DNA of 64,000 nt from JAWPMT01 sp965242775 (GTDB taxonomy: Bacteria > Bacteroidota > Bacteroidia > Cytophagales > Cyclobacteriaceae), in NCBI GenBank assembly GCA_965242775.1, contig CBDETI010000030.1, forward strand, positions 1-64,000, given 5' to 3'. Under the pieces are notes generated by a model. It made no database searches. It saw only the letters and a list, made by a program, of their open reading frames with translations, and was not told where the DNA came from. This document shows positions 15,677 through 25,321 of the stretch, piece by piece. Within the stretch, counting starts at the first letter, position 1; each line of letters opens with the position of its first letter. A program made the position numbers and the translations under genes.

Positions 15677-18307
15677 CTATTCACTCCTTAAGATGTCAGC
15701 AGGATTGGTGCGCACCGCCCGCCATGTTCGCAAAGTCACTGTTACTAGTGAGACAGTCAGCAATACGAGAAAGGCAATTCCGTATACAGTCCAACTGACA
15801 TCTATTCTATAAGCAAAATTTCCTAGCCACTGATTGAGTAGGTAATGAATAAACGGAATACTCACTAAGGACGCAAGTAGGATAAAAAGAAGATATTTCT
15901 TTGTCAGGAGGGCAAACAACCTGAAGCTACCAGCTCCAAGGACTTGTCGAATGCTCACTTCTTTGAGGCGCCGATTGATCATATAAGAAACCAGCGCATA
16001 GAGCCCCAGTACCGCTAACAGAATCGCCAGGATCGCAAAGCCATTAATAAGCCGGGTGAGACGTTCCTCACTTTCGTAAAGTCGGTGTATTCGATCATCG
16101 AGAAATCTAAATTCCATTGGGGAATTGGGCGAGATACCGGCCCAGGTCTGCTGAATCGTATGCAGTTGTTCAGCTACATTTCCCGGCCTTACCCGGATGT
16201 ACATGTACTCCAAATCGATGAAAGGAAGGATCATCACCGCCGGAAGGATCTCCTGATGTAAGGAAGAAAAGTTGAAATTTTCAACCACTCCGATGATAGT
16301 CCGCGGACCGTCCAAGTCAAAGAAATGTACACGCGTGCCTACCGGGTTTTCCAAGTTCATAAATTCAGCGGCCTTTTCTGTGATCACAATGGCGCTGGCC
16401 GAATCACTCGGGAATTCCCTGGAAAAGGTCCTGCCCTCTTTCAATTTGATGTTCATGGTCCGGAAGTAATCATAGCCTACCAGATTACCTGAGAGCACCT
16501 TACTTTGCGACTGATCCTGATCCGATTGGCGAATCGGATTGATGGGCCATGGATCACCTATCAGCCGCTCACTTTGGCTTACACTCACGACCGTTGCATT
16601 TTGCTGAAGTTGGCGTTTAAATGTTGCGAAATGCCGCGCCATGGCCTCAGGAAGAAGCTTAATGACAATTACATTTTCTTTGGTCAATCCTAGTGATTGA
16701 TTTTGCAAAAAACGGGTCTGCTGAGACAACACCAAAGTGGCGCAGATCATAGCGATCGCGATACAAAACTGCAAGATGAGCAACACATTCCTCAGTCCGA
16801 ACGCACCCATTTGAGCGCCCTCGCCATGGCCTTTCATCGCATGCGTAATTGACAACCCTGACAGTCTGGTTGCTGGCTGACCGCCAGAGATGAGACCTAT
16901 CATCAAAGCCAAAGGCAACATGAACGGGATGGTGGACAGAACGAGCTCCACAGTAATGGTCATGTCACCGCCGAGCGCTTTAGTCACGGCGGGAGAAAAA
17001 AATACAGCGAGCGCATAGCTAAGCACGAGGCACAAAAGAGCAATCAAAGTGGACTCAGTAAGCATTTGAAAGAAAATTGCCGTACGACGTGCACCAAGAA
17101 CTTTACGAACCCCCACGGTTTTCTGGCGATTAATGGACAAAGCGCTTGTCAGGTTGAGAAAGTTTAAAGTGGCAATTGCCAAAATCAATAAAGCCACAAT
17201 AAAAAGGGCGGTCACGTGCTGTTTGTTACCAAACCGTATCGGGCTTGCCAGATCATCCGTCATTCCCTGAGACGATAGGTAAATATCCTCGACGTTCTGG
17301 ACAATTGATTTTAACGGTTTTCTGCCAGGCGGCGTGCGATCGTCAAGAAACTGATTGAGTTTGGCTTGAAATCCAGCGCCAGCGGTCTCTTCTCTAAGCG
17401 AGACATAAGTTAGAAAACCTAACCATCCCCAACTATCAAGGTTCGAAGCATAGCCATCCGGCACTACGTAAGTTGGAAAGGAGATCAAGTACTGGAAATC
17501 AAGATGGGAATTGGTTGGTATGGGCTTGAGAATACCCGTTACTTCCAGCGACAAGCTGTTGTTTAAGAGCAGCACTTCGCCCAGCACATCTGTTTTGTCA
17601 AAATATTTCAACGCCAGATCCTCAGTAATCACAATAGAATTGGGCTGATCAAGGGCCCTATCGGCATCCCCACTACTTAATTTGAAAGGCAGTATTTCCA
17701 GGAAAAGCGAATCCGCATAATAGCCCTGATCTTCATAAAATCTATTTTCTCCGTGGCTAAGCAAACACCGCATCGTATAGCGAAGACGGGATGCTTTAAC
17801 CACTTCCGGGAAAAGTCCTCTCGTGCCCGGCACCAGGGCTGGCGGCGAGTTGACCAATACGTTTATATTGCCCGCATTATCTTCATAGCTCATATTTACC
17901 CGGAATACTTTCTCGTGGCCCTCATGAAATCTGTCAAAGGAAAACTCGTGTAACCCAAAAAGCAGTATCGCTAAACAACTCGTTAAGCCAATGGTGAGGC
18001 CGAGTATATTTATCACTGCGAACTGCTTATTTCGCATCAGGAATCGAATGGAGGTGGTCAAATAATTGCGCATAAACCAAAAAGGATGAGCGTGAGTAGA
18101 AAAATCTTCTTTAGGGCGGGACAGGGTAAATCGGTTGACAAACCTGAAAACGTTAATCCAGTAATAAACAGTAGCCAGCAAAGGTCCCCGCTTCTTTACA
18201 TGCTCTTCAAAGCGTTCATCCAGATCACCCAGAATCGAATCCTGTAGATCATTGCGACAGTACCAGCAGAATAACTGCTGTGCAAGTTTGGGTGGCCCAG
18301 GTTCCAT
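15677..18307 (-). CDS. FtsX-type ABC permease with N-terminal permease-prefix domain, without a PadR partner
   Basis: 876 residues. Residues 1-60 form the prefix domain with the pattern L.CWYCRNDLQDSILGDLDER and a downstream RGPLLA..YYWINVF helix. Residues 95-480 hold the first MacB-like periplasmic core and FtsX domain; the second copy ends at residue 876. The cytoplasmic FtsX motif appears twice, as INRQKTVGVRKVLGARRTAI and RRLKEVSIRQVLGAGSFRLF. About eight membrane spans are expected. FtsX/MacB permeases act by mechanotransmission and normally need an ATPase, but none is encoded nearby. Unlike its three relatives in this window it has no PadR gene directly upstream; the next upstream gene is the YcaQ-like gene, in the same direction and 89 bp away. 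Confidence 0.9.
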   Translation of the reverse strand: MEPGPPKLAQQLFCWYCRNDLQDSILGDLDERFEEHVKKRGPLLATVYYWINVFRFVNRFTLSRPKEDFSTHAHPFWFMRNYLTTSIRFLMRNKQFAVINILGLTIGLTSCLAILLFGLHEFSFDRFHEGHEKVFRVNMSYEDNAGNINVLVNSPPALVPGTRGLFPEVVKASRLRYTMRCLLSHGENRFYEDQGYYADSLFLEILPFKLSSGDADRALDQPNSIVITEDLALKYFDKTDVLGEVLLLNNSLSLEVTGILKPIPTNSHLDFQYLISFPTYVVPDGYASNLDSWGWLGFLTYVSLREETAGAGFQAKLNQFLDDRTPPGRKPLKSIVQNVEDIYLSSQGMTDDLASPIRFGNKQHVTALFIVALLILAIATLNFLNLTSALSINRQKTVGVRKVLGARRTAIFFQMLTESTLIALLCLVLSYALAVFFSPAVTKALGGDMTITVELVLSTIPFMLPLALMIGLISGGQPATRLSGLSITHAMKGHGEGAQMGAFGLRNVLLILQFCIAIAMICATLVLSQQTRFLQNQSLGLTKENVIVIKLLPEAMARHFATFKRQLQQNATVVSVSQSERLIGDPWPINPIRQSDQDQSQSKVLSGNLVGYDYFRTMNIKLKEGRTFSREFPSDSASAIVITEKAAEFMNLENPVGTRVHFFDLDGPRTIIGVVENFNFSSLHQEILPAVMILPFIDLEYMYIRVRPGNVAEQLHTIQQTWAGISPNSPMEFRFLDDRIHRLYESEERLTRLINGFAILAILLAVLGLYALVSYMINRRLKEVSIRQVLGAGSFRLFALLTKKYLLFILLASLVSIPFIHYLLNQWLGNFAYRIDVSWTVYGIAFLVLLTVSLVTVTLRTWRAVRTNPADILRSE

Positions 18308-18396
18308 ACCAGATATTATTTACCCATTTGTAAAAGTAATATTGAAAAACGATTCTGCGAACAATAAGTTTCAACAGGGTTCCCACCGATATGGGC

Positions 18397-19602
18397 TTAT
18401 CGCAATTGAATATCCGTGGCACCTACGAATGACGCCAGACTCTCCAACGTCCTCCGAAACCCTTCGTCAAAGTCCTCGGTCCGCTGAAAACCGTCTTCGA
18501 AGTACAAGGACTTAACCTCCAGGAGTCCTTTTTCTCTATGGAACTTGGGATCCAGTCGGCCCACGAACTGTCCATTGTGCAAAATCGGTAATACATAATA
18601 CCCAAAAACACGCTTTGGCCCCGGGACGTAGATTTCTATACGGTATTGGAAATTGAGGAGTTCTTCGGCCCTTTGACGTTGCCAAAGGAGCGAGTCAAAC
18701 GGACAAATAAACGTGGTACCATGCGGTTCTTCCATTTGATCTAGTAATTCCAGGTGCTGCGGCAGGGCAAACCATCTGGCCTCGTCCATGCCCGGCACTT
18801 TAACTTCCCTTATGGTTCGCTTTTTCAAGTTTCTCAGGATCACTTCTTTTTTCTCGGCAGCGGTAAGCAGAGGCGCGGTAAAATAGTTATTGAGATGTCT
18901 TTCAGCAGTGATACCATTACCAGTCAAGGCGTAGAGCAACCAGCTGTCTTCGTAAGCTTTTCGGCTGGCGGCCTTGACGTGCGGGTACACCCGATCGGCA
19001 AGATCATACAACCTTCTAAAATGCCTTCTATCCCGAACCGCTACCTTTCCGGCATGCCAAAACAACTGCAGGGTACGTTTGTCTTCCTTCCCCACTGGTA
19101 AAGCAGCATCACTCATACCAATCCAGGAGTCGTGAAACTTGTCATTTTTCGAAGTTTCAAAGTCCTTGCTCTCCAGGGCACCCTCCTCACGTAATCGTCT
19201 AATTACCCGGCGCTTACTACTATTGGAGGTAACAAACTGTTTAAACCAGGCTGATTTTTCCCATTGGGAAGGTGGGAAGGTATTCATCCGGACTTTTCCT
19301 AATGGCAGGTGCGCTATTGGCAAGATACAAGCCTCATGCCCCCAATATTCATAAGCCAACCCATCTCGGTAAGCCCAACGCTGAAACTCCTCCCGATCAA
19401 AGGATCCAAAACGGCTCCAAAGTGTCAGCAGATGAGCTCTTTCCACAACATTGATGGTGTCTAACTGCAGGCCGCCGACTTGGTTGAGCAACTGCGAAAG
19501 TGTGGTTTTTGTGAATTTGTCAGACCCTCTCGGTTTCGAAAAGCCCTGTAAATGAAGCCACAACCTTGTCACCTGATCCTTTGAGACCGCAATCATCTTC
19601 AT
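18397..19602 (-). CDS. YcaQ/AlkX-type winged-helix DNA glycosylase family protein
   Basis: 401 residues, full length for the HTH_42 (formerly DUF1006) superfamily of AlkZ/YcaQ DNA glycosylases. The conserved N-terminal block reads QLLNQVGGLQLDTINVVERA. The residues Q46-L47-D48 match the Q-x-D form of the catalytic motif, which is linked to the YcaQ/AlkX branch (crosslink unhooking) rather than to AlkZ (Q-x-Q). Other family features are YEYWGHEACILP, KVAVRDRRHFRRLYDLADRV, CPFDSLLWQRQR and GYYVLPILHNGQFVGRLDPK near the C-terminus. The likely role is excision of alkylated or crosslinked bases. It is divergent from the PadR gene at 19705. Family certain; lesion range inferred from the motif. Confidence 0.9.
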   Translation of the reverse strand: MKMIAVSKDQVTRLWLHLQGFSKPRGSDKFTKTTLSQLLNQVGGLQLDTINVVERAHLLTLWSRFGSFDREEFQRWAYRDGLAYEYWGHEACILPIAHLPLGKVRMNTFPPSQWEKSAWFKQFVTSNSSKRRVIRRLREEGALESKDFETSKNDKFHDSWIGMSDAALPVGKEDKRTLQLFWHAGKVAVRDRRHFRRLYDLADRVYPHVKAASRKAYEDSWLLYALTGNGITAERHLNNYFTAPLLTAAEKKEVILRNLKKRTIREVKVPGMDEARWFALPQHLELLDQMEEPHGTTFICPFDSLLWQRQRAEELLNFQYRIEIYVPGPKRVFGYYVLPILHNGQFVGRLDPKFHREKGLLEVKSLYFEDGFQRTEDFDEGFRRTLESLASFVGATDIQLR

Positions 19603-19664
19603 GCGAATAATATAGCCATTCCCAGGGTAATTTTATTTTTTATTAAAAACAGAAACATATATTC

Positions 19665-19678
19665 AATACCTTCGTATT
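19665..19678. promoter_or_regulatory. Candidate PadR operator, inverted repeat over the promoter
   Basis: AATAC-CTTC-GTATT, a perfect 5-bp inverted repeat, lies 27 bp before the PadR start. It encloses TACCTTCG, one base from the TAnnTTTG -7 element. A PadR dimer bound here would block the promoter. A similar AATACTA-N5-TAGTATT palindrome precedes the PadR gene at 50888. Confidence 0.5.
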
Positions 19679-19704
19679 CTATTTAATATCAAAAGTAGAA
19701 AGAT

Positions 19705-20028
19705 ATGAAAGGGTATCTCGGCGAATTCGAAGAGCTCGTACTTCTGACCATAGCCAATCTAGATCAAGAAGCGTATGGAGCTGCTATTCTCGCGGACATT
19801 GATACGAGAACAGGTCGGAACCTCAGTTTGGGAGCTTTGCATTCCACGCTGACACGGTTGGAAGAAAAAGACTTCCTGACCTCTTATTTGGGGGAGCCCA
19901 GTGCACGGCGTGGAGGAAGGAGAAAGCGGTACTTTCAACTGACGTCCTCTGCCATATCCGCGCTACATGATATGAAGACACTTCGAGACGAACTATGGTC
20001 GAACACAAAAGTTAACCTTTCCCTTTGA
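19705..20028 (+). CDS. PadR-family transcriptional regulator
   Basis: 107 residues. PadR winged helix: YLGEFEELVLLTIANLDQEA at the start, YGAAILADIDTRTGRNLSLG, then LHSTLTRLEEKDFLTSYLGE (recognition helix and wing) and RGGRRKRYFQLTSSAISAL. It is of the short PadR-s1 type. Its stop codon overlaps the permease start (TGATG, 1 bp), so the two are translationally coupled. An inverted repeat over its promoter suggests autoregulation. PadR proteins of this type usually repress linked membrane-protein genes until a ligand binds; the ligand is not known here. Confidence 0.94.
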   Translation: MKGYLGEFEELVLLTIANLDQEAYGAAILADIDTRTGRNLSLGALHSTLTRLEEKDFLTSYLGEPSARRGGRRKRYFQLTSSAISALHDMKTLRDELWSNTKVNLSL

Positions 20029-22646
20029 TGCAGCGACCACCCCGACTCCCCTATCGATTGCTTTCGTTACTCTGCCGTGATGAAGAACTGGAAGATCTGG
20101 CCGGCGATCTCGACGAGTTGTTCTACTCCGACCTTGACCTTAAAGGATCGTTTCGTGCCAAGGTCCTTTATTGGTACCATGCGATAAGCCTGCTATTTTC
20201 ATACGCGGTGAAAAGTCGAAGAAAGCTTGCTGCTTATTCGTCTCATTACAGGGCAAGTAGCATGGGAATCTGGAGCAGCTACCTGAAAATCTCTCTTCGT
20301 AGCCTCCTAAAACAAAAAGTGTTTTCCGTACTCAATATACTGGGGCTGGCTTTGGGCATGTCCGTGGCCACATTATCGACGGTCACCTTTATGGAGTTGC
20401 GCACTTTCGACAGGCATCATACACACGCATCGCAGATTTACAGGTTAACCTCAGTTGTGGAAGATAACGGTGACATTGAATATTATGCCTCGTCCCCGCC
20501 TGCCCTGGCCTTGCGCATGACTGAACAGCTAACAGCTATTGAAAAGTCTGTCGCTATAAATAACTCGCTTCGTGTCGAAATAGAGAAAAAAGGAGAAAAA
20601 ATTTCTGCCGGAGGGTATTTCGCTGAACCCTCATTCTTCGAACTGTTTTCCTTTCCATTCAAAGAAGGTGCATCTGCCGCCCTGAACGAACCCGGGACGG
20701 TCATACTTACCCAGAAACTAGCCCTTAAGCTTTTTGGAGAAAGAGATGCCCTCGGTGAAGTTCTTGTTACACAGAATTGGGGAGAATTGAAGGTTGTAGG
20801 TGTGCTCGAAGAGTTCCCAAAACACACGCACTTCAAGTTTGAATTGGTAACAAATTTTAATACCTCACACAATTTGCGGCAATCCCGGAGAAGTGCGCAA
20901 TGGCTTAACTTCAGAAATAATTATTACTACTTTCAACTTCGTGACGGGTTTGATGAGGACCTTATCGAGTCACAGCTCACCATTTTGGGTGCTGTGGGAA
21001 GCGAGCACTTCGATTCCAGTGGCAAGGGAGTGCACTATCAATTACAATCTTTGCAAAACATAAACCTCGGGCCATCATACAAAAATGAATTAGGGCTGGT
21101 AGTGGGACGGGCGGATATGACCCTCTTTTTCATCATTTCTCTTATCATACTCCTGCCGGCGTGCTTCAACTACGTGAACATGTCCATCGCCAGGTCATTT
21201 AACCGAGCGAAGGAAATAGGTATCCGCAAGGTGCTCGGCAGTCAAAAGCGCCAGGTGGTAACACAATTTATTGTGGAGACTATTCTGATCTCGTTGATTG
21301 CACTGGTATTCTCAATTTACATTTTTCAGCTAATCCGGGAAGGTTTCCGGAGTATGCTAGTCATCGGCGGAGCGCTTACTTTCGACATGGGAATGGTCAC
21401 CCTAACCGCCCTGATAGGCTTTGCGATTATTACGGGCATATTCACAGGCATCGTGCCAGCCCTCACATTTGCCAAAACTTCGCCTATCCAGGCTTTACGC
21501 AATCAGCTGGTTAGCTCTCAGGTGTCGATATCAGGGGTACGCAAAACACTGCTGGTTCTACAATTTATCAGCTCGCTGGTTTTAGTGACCGGCATAGGCG
21601 TGTTGTTGAAGCAGTATGACCATGTCTTTTCCTACAATCTGGGGTTCAACAGAGAAAATATCCTGGTTGTACCCATATATGACGGTGACCCTGAAATAAT
21701 CCGTGAAACCTTCCTAAAAAACAAAGAGGTACAGCAGATCAGCTTCGTCTCGACTGTACCAGGCACCCCCATTAATCAGTCCATTTTTTCCTATTTCCCT
21801 AAATCGGGTGATTCTCTTCGCGTACGTCAATGCTATGCCGACGAATCATTTATCCCGCAAATGCATCTACAAGTGAAGTGGGGCAATCCAATCGCCAACA
21901 AAGGTCGTGCTATTGAGCAGGTAATGGTCAATGAAAAATTGATGGAAATGATCAAGAACATCAATGGTCCCGAAGGGGATAGCACGATTTTATATATCAA
22001 TGGCGATGAAAGGCTGGCTATTGCGGGAGTGGTAAAAAACTATAACCATGAACCGCTGGACACTGTGATTGAACCGCTATTGATCAGAAACAACAATCAA
22101 AAAGTTTCTTTCGCGTTGATTTCATTGACCTCCGACAATCTAACTGGTTCATTAGCACATTTGGAGTTGACATGGGACGAATTGTATCCAAATCAGGCGT
22201 TCAAAAGCAACTTCCTACATGCTGAAATAGAACGCGCTTACGCTTATTTCAAGATATACCTTAAGATTTTCGGGTTCCTCGCGACCATGGCATTGACCGT
22301 GTCGTGCCTGGGACTGTTAGGAATGGTCATTTATTCGACAGAAAATAAAATCAAGGAAATCGCGATTCGCAAAATTTTGGGTGCGAATCGGACTGATCTA
22401 CTTACGCAATTGTCGAGTATGTACTTGAAATTGTGGATTGTAGCTGTTGTAATTGCTTTACCCGGCACCTACTTTGTTTTCAACAGACTGGTGGTGCCGG
22501 CTTTCAATAAATTCAGTGAAGGAGTCGGTATCCTGGAACTGGTACTCAGCGTCCTGGTCACTATGGCGCTGGCAGGGTCTGCGATTTTCAGTCAGCTCAT
22601 CAAAACTACCAGCATCAACCCGGTTGAAAACCTGAGAGCTGAGTAA
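20028..22646 (+). CDS. FtsX-type ABC permease with N-terminal permease-prefix domain
   Basis: 872 residues from ATG 20028, which overlaps the PadR stop (TGATG); an in-frame TTG at 20025 is less likely. The prefix domain is LLSLLCRDEELEDLAGDLDE then a KVLYWYHAISLLF helix. The core shows two MacB/FtsX halves with the coupling motifs FNRAKEIGIRKVLGSQKRQV and NKIKEIAIRKILGANRTDLL. The end, TTSINPVENLRAE, is typical. It is predicted to be an inner-membrane protein with large periplasmic loops. There is no ATPase, membrane-fusion protein or outer-membrane channel gene nearby. The preceding PadR gene probably controls it. It belongs to the same paralogous set as the genes at 15677, 45397 and 51217. 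Confidence 0.92.
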   Translation: MQRPPRLPYRLLSLLCRDEELEDLAGDLDELFYSDLDLKGSFRAKVLYWYHAISLLFSYAVKSRRKLAAYSSHYRASSMGIWSSYLKISLRSLLKQKVFSVLNILGLALGMSVATLSTVTFMELRTFDRHHTHASQIYRLTSVVEDNGDIEYYASSPPALALRMTEQLTAIEKSVAINNSLRVEIEKKGEKISAGGYFAEPSFFELFSFPFKEGASAALNEPGTVILTQKLALKLFGERDALGEVLVTQNWGELKVVGVLEEFPKHTHFKFELVTNFNTSHNLRQSRRSAQWLNFRNNYYYFQLRDGFDEDLIESQLTILGAVGSEHFDSSGKGVHYQLQSLQNINLGPSYKNELGLVVGRADMTLFFIISLIILLPACFNYVNMSIARSFNRAKEIGIRKVLGSQKRQVVTQFIVETILISLIALVFSIYIFQLIREGFRSMLVIGGALTFDMGMVTLTALIGFAIITGIFTGIVPALTFAKTSPIQALRNQLVSSQVSISGVRKTLLVLQFISSLVLVTGIGVLLKQYDHVFSYNLGFNRENILVVPIYDGDPEIIRETFLKNKEVQQISFVSTVPGTPINQSIFSYFPKSGDSLRVRQCYADESFIPQMHLQVKWGNPIANKGRAIEQVMVNEKLMEMIKNINGPEGDSTILYINGDERLAIAGVVKNYNHEPLDTVIEPLLIRNNNQKVSFALISLTSDNLTGSLAHLELTWDELYPNQAFKSNFLHAEIERAYAYFKIYLKIFGFLATMALTVSCLGLLGMVIYSTENKIKEIAIRKILGANRTDLLTQLSSMYLKLWIVAVVIALPGTYFVFNRLVVPAFNKFSEGVGILELVLSVLVTMALAGSAIFSQLIKTTSINPVENLRAE

Positions 22647-22682
22647 AATACTCGGCTCCCAGGCTAAAAAAGGTGATTACCG

Positions 22683-23033
22683 CTAGTGGCCTCCCCTGTG
22701 TCCATTATCATGCCCACCATCCTTACAGCACATGGGCAAGTTTTCGTAAGCTACTGGATCACGCATCACCGAATCAGCATTATATCCTAGCTTGGATATT
22801 CGCTCGCGAATTTCCTGAACGGAGATCTTTCCTGGTTTGAACTCAACCGTCACAACCTTATTTTCCAGATTGAGATCTGCATCCTTGATCCCCTTGGTGA
22901 AAGTAAGGTCGTATAATATGGTTTCCTTACACATTTCGCATATGGCACTGGTAAGGATTTCGGCCTTCTCCTGAGACTGTGCTACGGCAGAGACACTTGC
23001 TGTCAGCAGCATTATTATGATCAACTTTTTCAT
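22683..23033 (-). CDS. Exported heavy-metal-associated (HMA) domain protein
   Basis: 116 residues from ATG 23033, chosen because it gives a clean signal peptide (MKKLIIIMLLTASVSAVAQ); the longer frame runs into the upstream gene. The HMA fold reads AEILTSAICEMCKETILYDL, then LENKVVTVEFKPGKISVQEI, then ERISKLGYNADSVM, with metal-binding Cys in C-E-M-C. The tail (MCCKDGGHDNGHRGGH) has extra Cys and His residues, probably further metal ligands. It is likely a periplasmic metallochaperone for copper or another soft metal. It begins 16 bp after the TonB receptor gene and belongs to the operon 25723 to 22683. Confidence 0.9.
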   Translation of the reverse strand: MKKLIIIMLLTASVSAVAQSQEKAEILTSAICEMCKETILYDLTFTKGIKDADLNLENKVVTVEFKPGKISVQEIRERISKLGYNADSVMRDPVAYENLPMCCKDGGHDNGHRGGH

Positions 23034-23049
23034 ACTCACTATCTTTTTT

Positions 23050-25236
23050 CTAATTGTTTTTAATCTTATATCTAAAACCGGCATATACCACCCGACCGGC
23101 CACGGGGCCCCAAACAATGGATGCGTCAAAATCGTCACCAAAAGGATTTTCCGCATCTATTACTGGTGTTTCTTGTCTAAAGTCAAAAAGGTTCTCTGCA
23201 CCTAAGTAGATACTCCCCCATCGAAAGCCACGGACAACTTGTCCATTGACAAGGGCATAGTCCTGAGAAAATCCACTTTGCTGAAATTCTAATGGCTTAT
23301 CTGACGTAATCGGTAATCGTTTCCTACCAATCCATTGTACGGTGGCATCGGCCTTCCATTTATCATATTTGGTAGCGTACGCTATGTTGAAGAATATGCG
23401 ATCTCTCGAAACATAGGGTACTTGTCTGAGTCTGTCAGCCATGGTTGTGCGGACATCATACAACTTATACGCAGCCTTGACATCTACAAATTCATTGACC
23501 TTCATTGAACCCTCGATTTGCACGCTATGCGCATAAGACGAACCGTCCAGGTTGTAGATCCGAACCTGGCTCGAGCTGGCATCCTGATCCACCACCATCT
23601 GATTGACAAATCTGGTGTAGAAATAATCCCCAACAAGTTGTAGTTTCTTATTGGCAATGGGGATTTGTGCGACCAGGCTACCTCCCATGTTCCATGATTC
23701 CTCAGGATCTATGGACTCGAGTACGACCAAGGTTCGTGAGGAGACCAGAAACCGGCTATTCTCCGATACGACATTGGGCGTGCGGAATCCTTTACCAACA
23801 GCTCCACGGACCGTCAGCCCCGGAGTAAGTTCGTACCGCAAATGTGCACGGGGCGTATAAAGTGTACCATAGAGATTGTGAAAATCAAGACGCTGGCCAA
23901 GTACCACCGACAATCGGGTGCCGGGTAGGTAACTGTATTCGAAAAATACGCCCGGTACGATCTCCTGCCGATCAAATGCCCAATCCACATACTGCTCCTC
24001 GAAAGCATCCACCAACATGCTCGCACCCGTTTTATATTGATGAAACGAGTTGCCGATGATATTCTGGTAAATACCATTGAAATACAGGGTCTTTTCGGTG
24101 CCCTCGTATTCGTTGCGGCCAAATCCGGCATCTATTTGCTGTATCGAAGCGGAATAGATAAGGCCCCACCCCTGGTAGGGAGTTCTTGGGTATAAAAGGC
24201 CGGTTTTTCCAAATACTTCCAATCGTGTTGTGTTGTTAGAAAAACCATATCCCGAAAACGTTTGGTGGTTCTCGCCAAATCCGAAACCCTGCTGGCCTCC
24301 GGCCTTCTCGTCTCGTGTAAAATTGACGCCTATCTGCGACTTGAGCCTGGCACCATCATATTTATAACGGTTCATCACATTGACCTGTCGAGATTTGGGT
24401 AAATCCAGGAAACCATCATCGTTGCGGTCAATTTCCGAGGTGAGGTTATCCACATGCACCAGCCAGCCCATCGACCAGTTGTTTTTGAGCTTCGTAGCCT
24501 TGTTAAAGTTCAGCTCATGCCGTCCAAAAGAATTGACATAGGCATTCAGATAAAGTGGTTCTGAGCTTTCGGGTTTTTTGAATTCAACATTGATCTGGCC
24601 GCTCATAGACTCATATCCGTTCACGACGGAACCAGCGCCTTTGCCCACGTCAATGGTCTGAATCCACGTACCTGGAACAAAACCCAGGCCGTAACGACCG
24701 GAGAGTCCCCTGACCAGGGGTATATTTTCCCTGTTGATCTGCACATAGCGACCATCAAGGCCTAGCATCCTGATCACCTTGGCGCCACTTACCGCGTCGC
24801 TAAATGAAACATCTACCGACGCATTGGTCTCGAAACTTTCTGAAAGGTTGCAACAGGCGGCTTTTGTGAGCTCGGATTCCAGTATGATTTCATTGTGAAT
24901 GGGTTCCAACTCATCAAAAAAAGTGGACTCTGACTCTATCACAACCTCCCCTAGTTGCTCGGCGGACTCGGCAAGTGCTACGTCCATATACGCTCCGGTG
25001 ACCAAGACAGTGTCAGTTTCAAATCCAATGAAATTGACAACCAAATAGTCTCCTACCTCGGCGGGTACCGAAAACTTGCCAGATACGTCTGTCACCGCAC
25101 CTTGACTCGTTCCCATTAATCGGATAGTGGCCCCTACCAACGGCTCACTCTCAGGTGTCGTCACACGACCCTGAATGGTTTGCGCCAAAGAGGTGACGCT
25201 ACTTAATAGTATTATAAATTTTAATATGTATTTCAT
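23050..25236 (-). CDS. TonB-dependent outer-membrane receptor, metal-linked
   Basis: 728 residues. A signal peptide (MKYILKFIILLSSVTSLA) is followed by a carboxypeptidase-regulatory-like module (TIQGRVTTPESEPLVGATIR, then GFETDTVLV), a plug domain (residues 115-240, including KAACCNLSESFETNASVD and GLDGRYVQINRENIPLVRGL) and a beta-barrel ending in Phe-Arg-Tyr-Lys-Ile-Lys. The Cys-Cys pair in the plug is characteristic of receptors found with HMA proteins in Bacteroidota. The likely role is energy-dependent uptake or binding of a metal or metallophore at the outer membrane. It sits between the HYC_CC_PP gene and the HMA gene. The metal is not identifiable from sequence; copper is a guess from the partner. 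Confidence 0.92.
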   Translation of the reverse strand: MKYILKFIILLSSVTSLAQTIQGRVTTPESEPLVGATIRLMGTSQGAVTDVSGKFSVPAEVGDYLVVNFIGFETDTVLVTGAYMDVALAESAEQLGEVVIESESTFFDELEPIHNEIILESELTKAACCNLSESFETNASVDVSFSDAVSGAKVIRMLGLDGRYVQINRENIPLVRGLSGRYGLGFVPGTWIQTIDVGKGAGSVVNGYESMSGQINVEFKKPESSEPLYLNAYVNSFGRHELNFNKATKLKNNWSMGWLVHVDNLTSEIDRNDDGFLDLPKSRQVNVMNRYKYDGARLKSQIGVNFTRDEKAGGQQGFGFGENHQTFSGYGFSNNTTRLEVFGKTGLLYPRTPYQGWGLIYSASIQQIDAGFGRNEYEGTEKTLYFNGIYQNIIGNSFHQYKTGASMLVDAFEEQYVDWAFDRQEIVPGVFFEYSYLPGTRLSVVLGQRLDFHNLYGTLYTPRAHLRYELTPGLTVRGAVGKGFRTPNVVSENSRFLVSSRTLVVLESIDPEESWNMGGSLVAQIPIANKKLQLVGDYFYTRFVNQMVVDQDASSSQVRIYNLDGSSYAHSVQIEGSMKVNEFVDVKAAYKLYDVRTTMADRLRQVPYVSRDRIFFNIAYATKYDKWKADATVQWIGRKRLPITSDKPLEFQQSGFSQDYALVNGQVVRGFRWGSIYLGAENLFDFRQETPVIDAENPFGDDFDASIVWGPVAGRVVYAGFRYKIKNN

Positions 25237-25321
25237 CCTAATTCTTTAAATGTCAAATGACGAATAGAACTATACCCTGCATGAGGACATAGCAACCCCG
25301 TTCAACGGGTGTCATCTGTAT

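Noticed and set aside
25260..25321. CCCGTT-C-AACGGG hairpin between HYC_CC_PP and the TonB receptor
   Set aside because: The stem is short, has no T-run and lies inside a probable operon, so it is not called a terminator or riboswitch.
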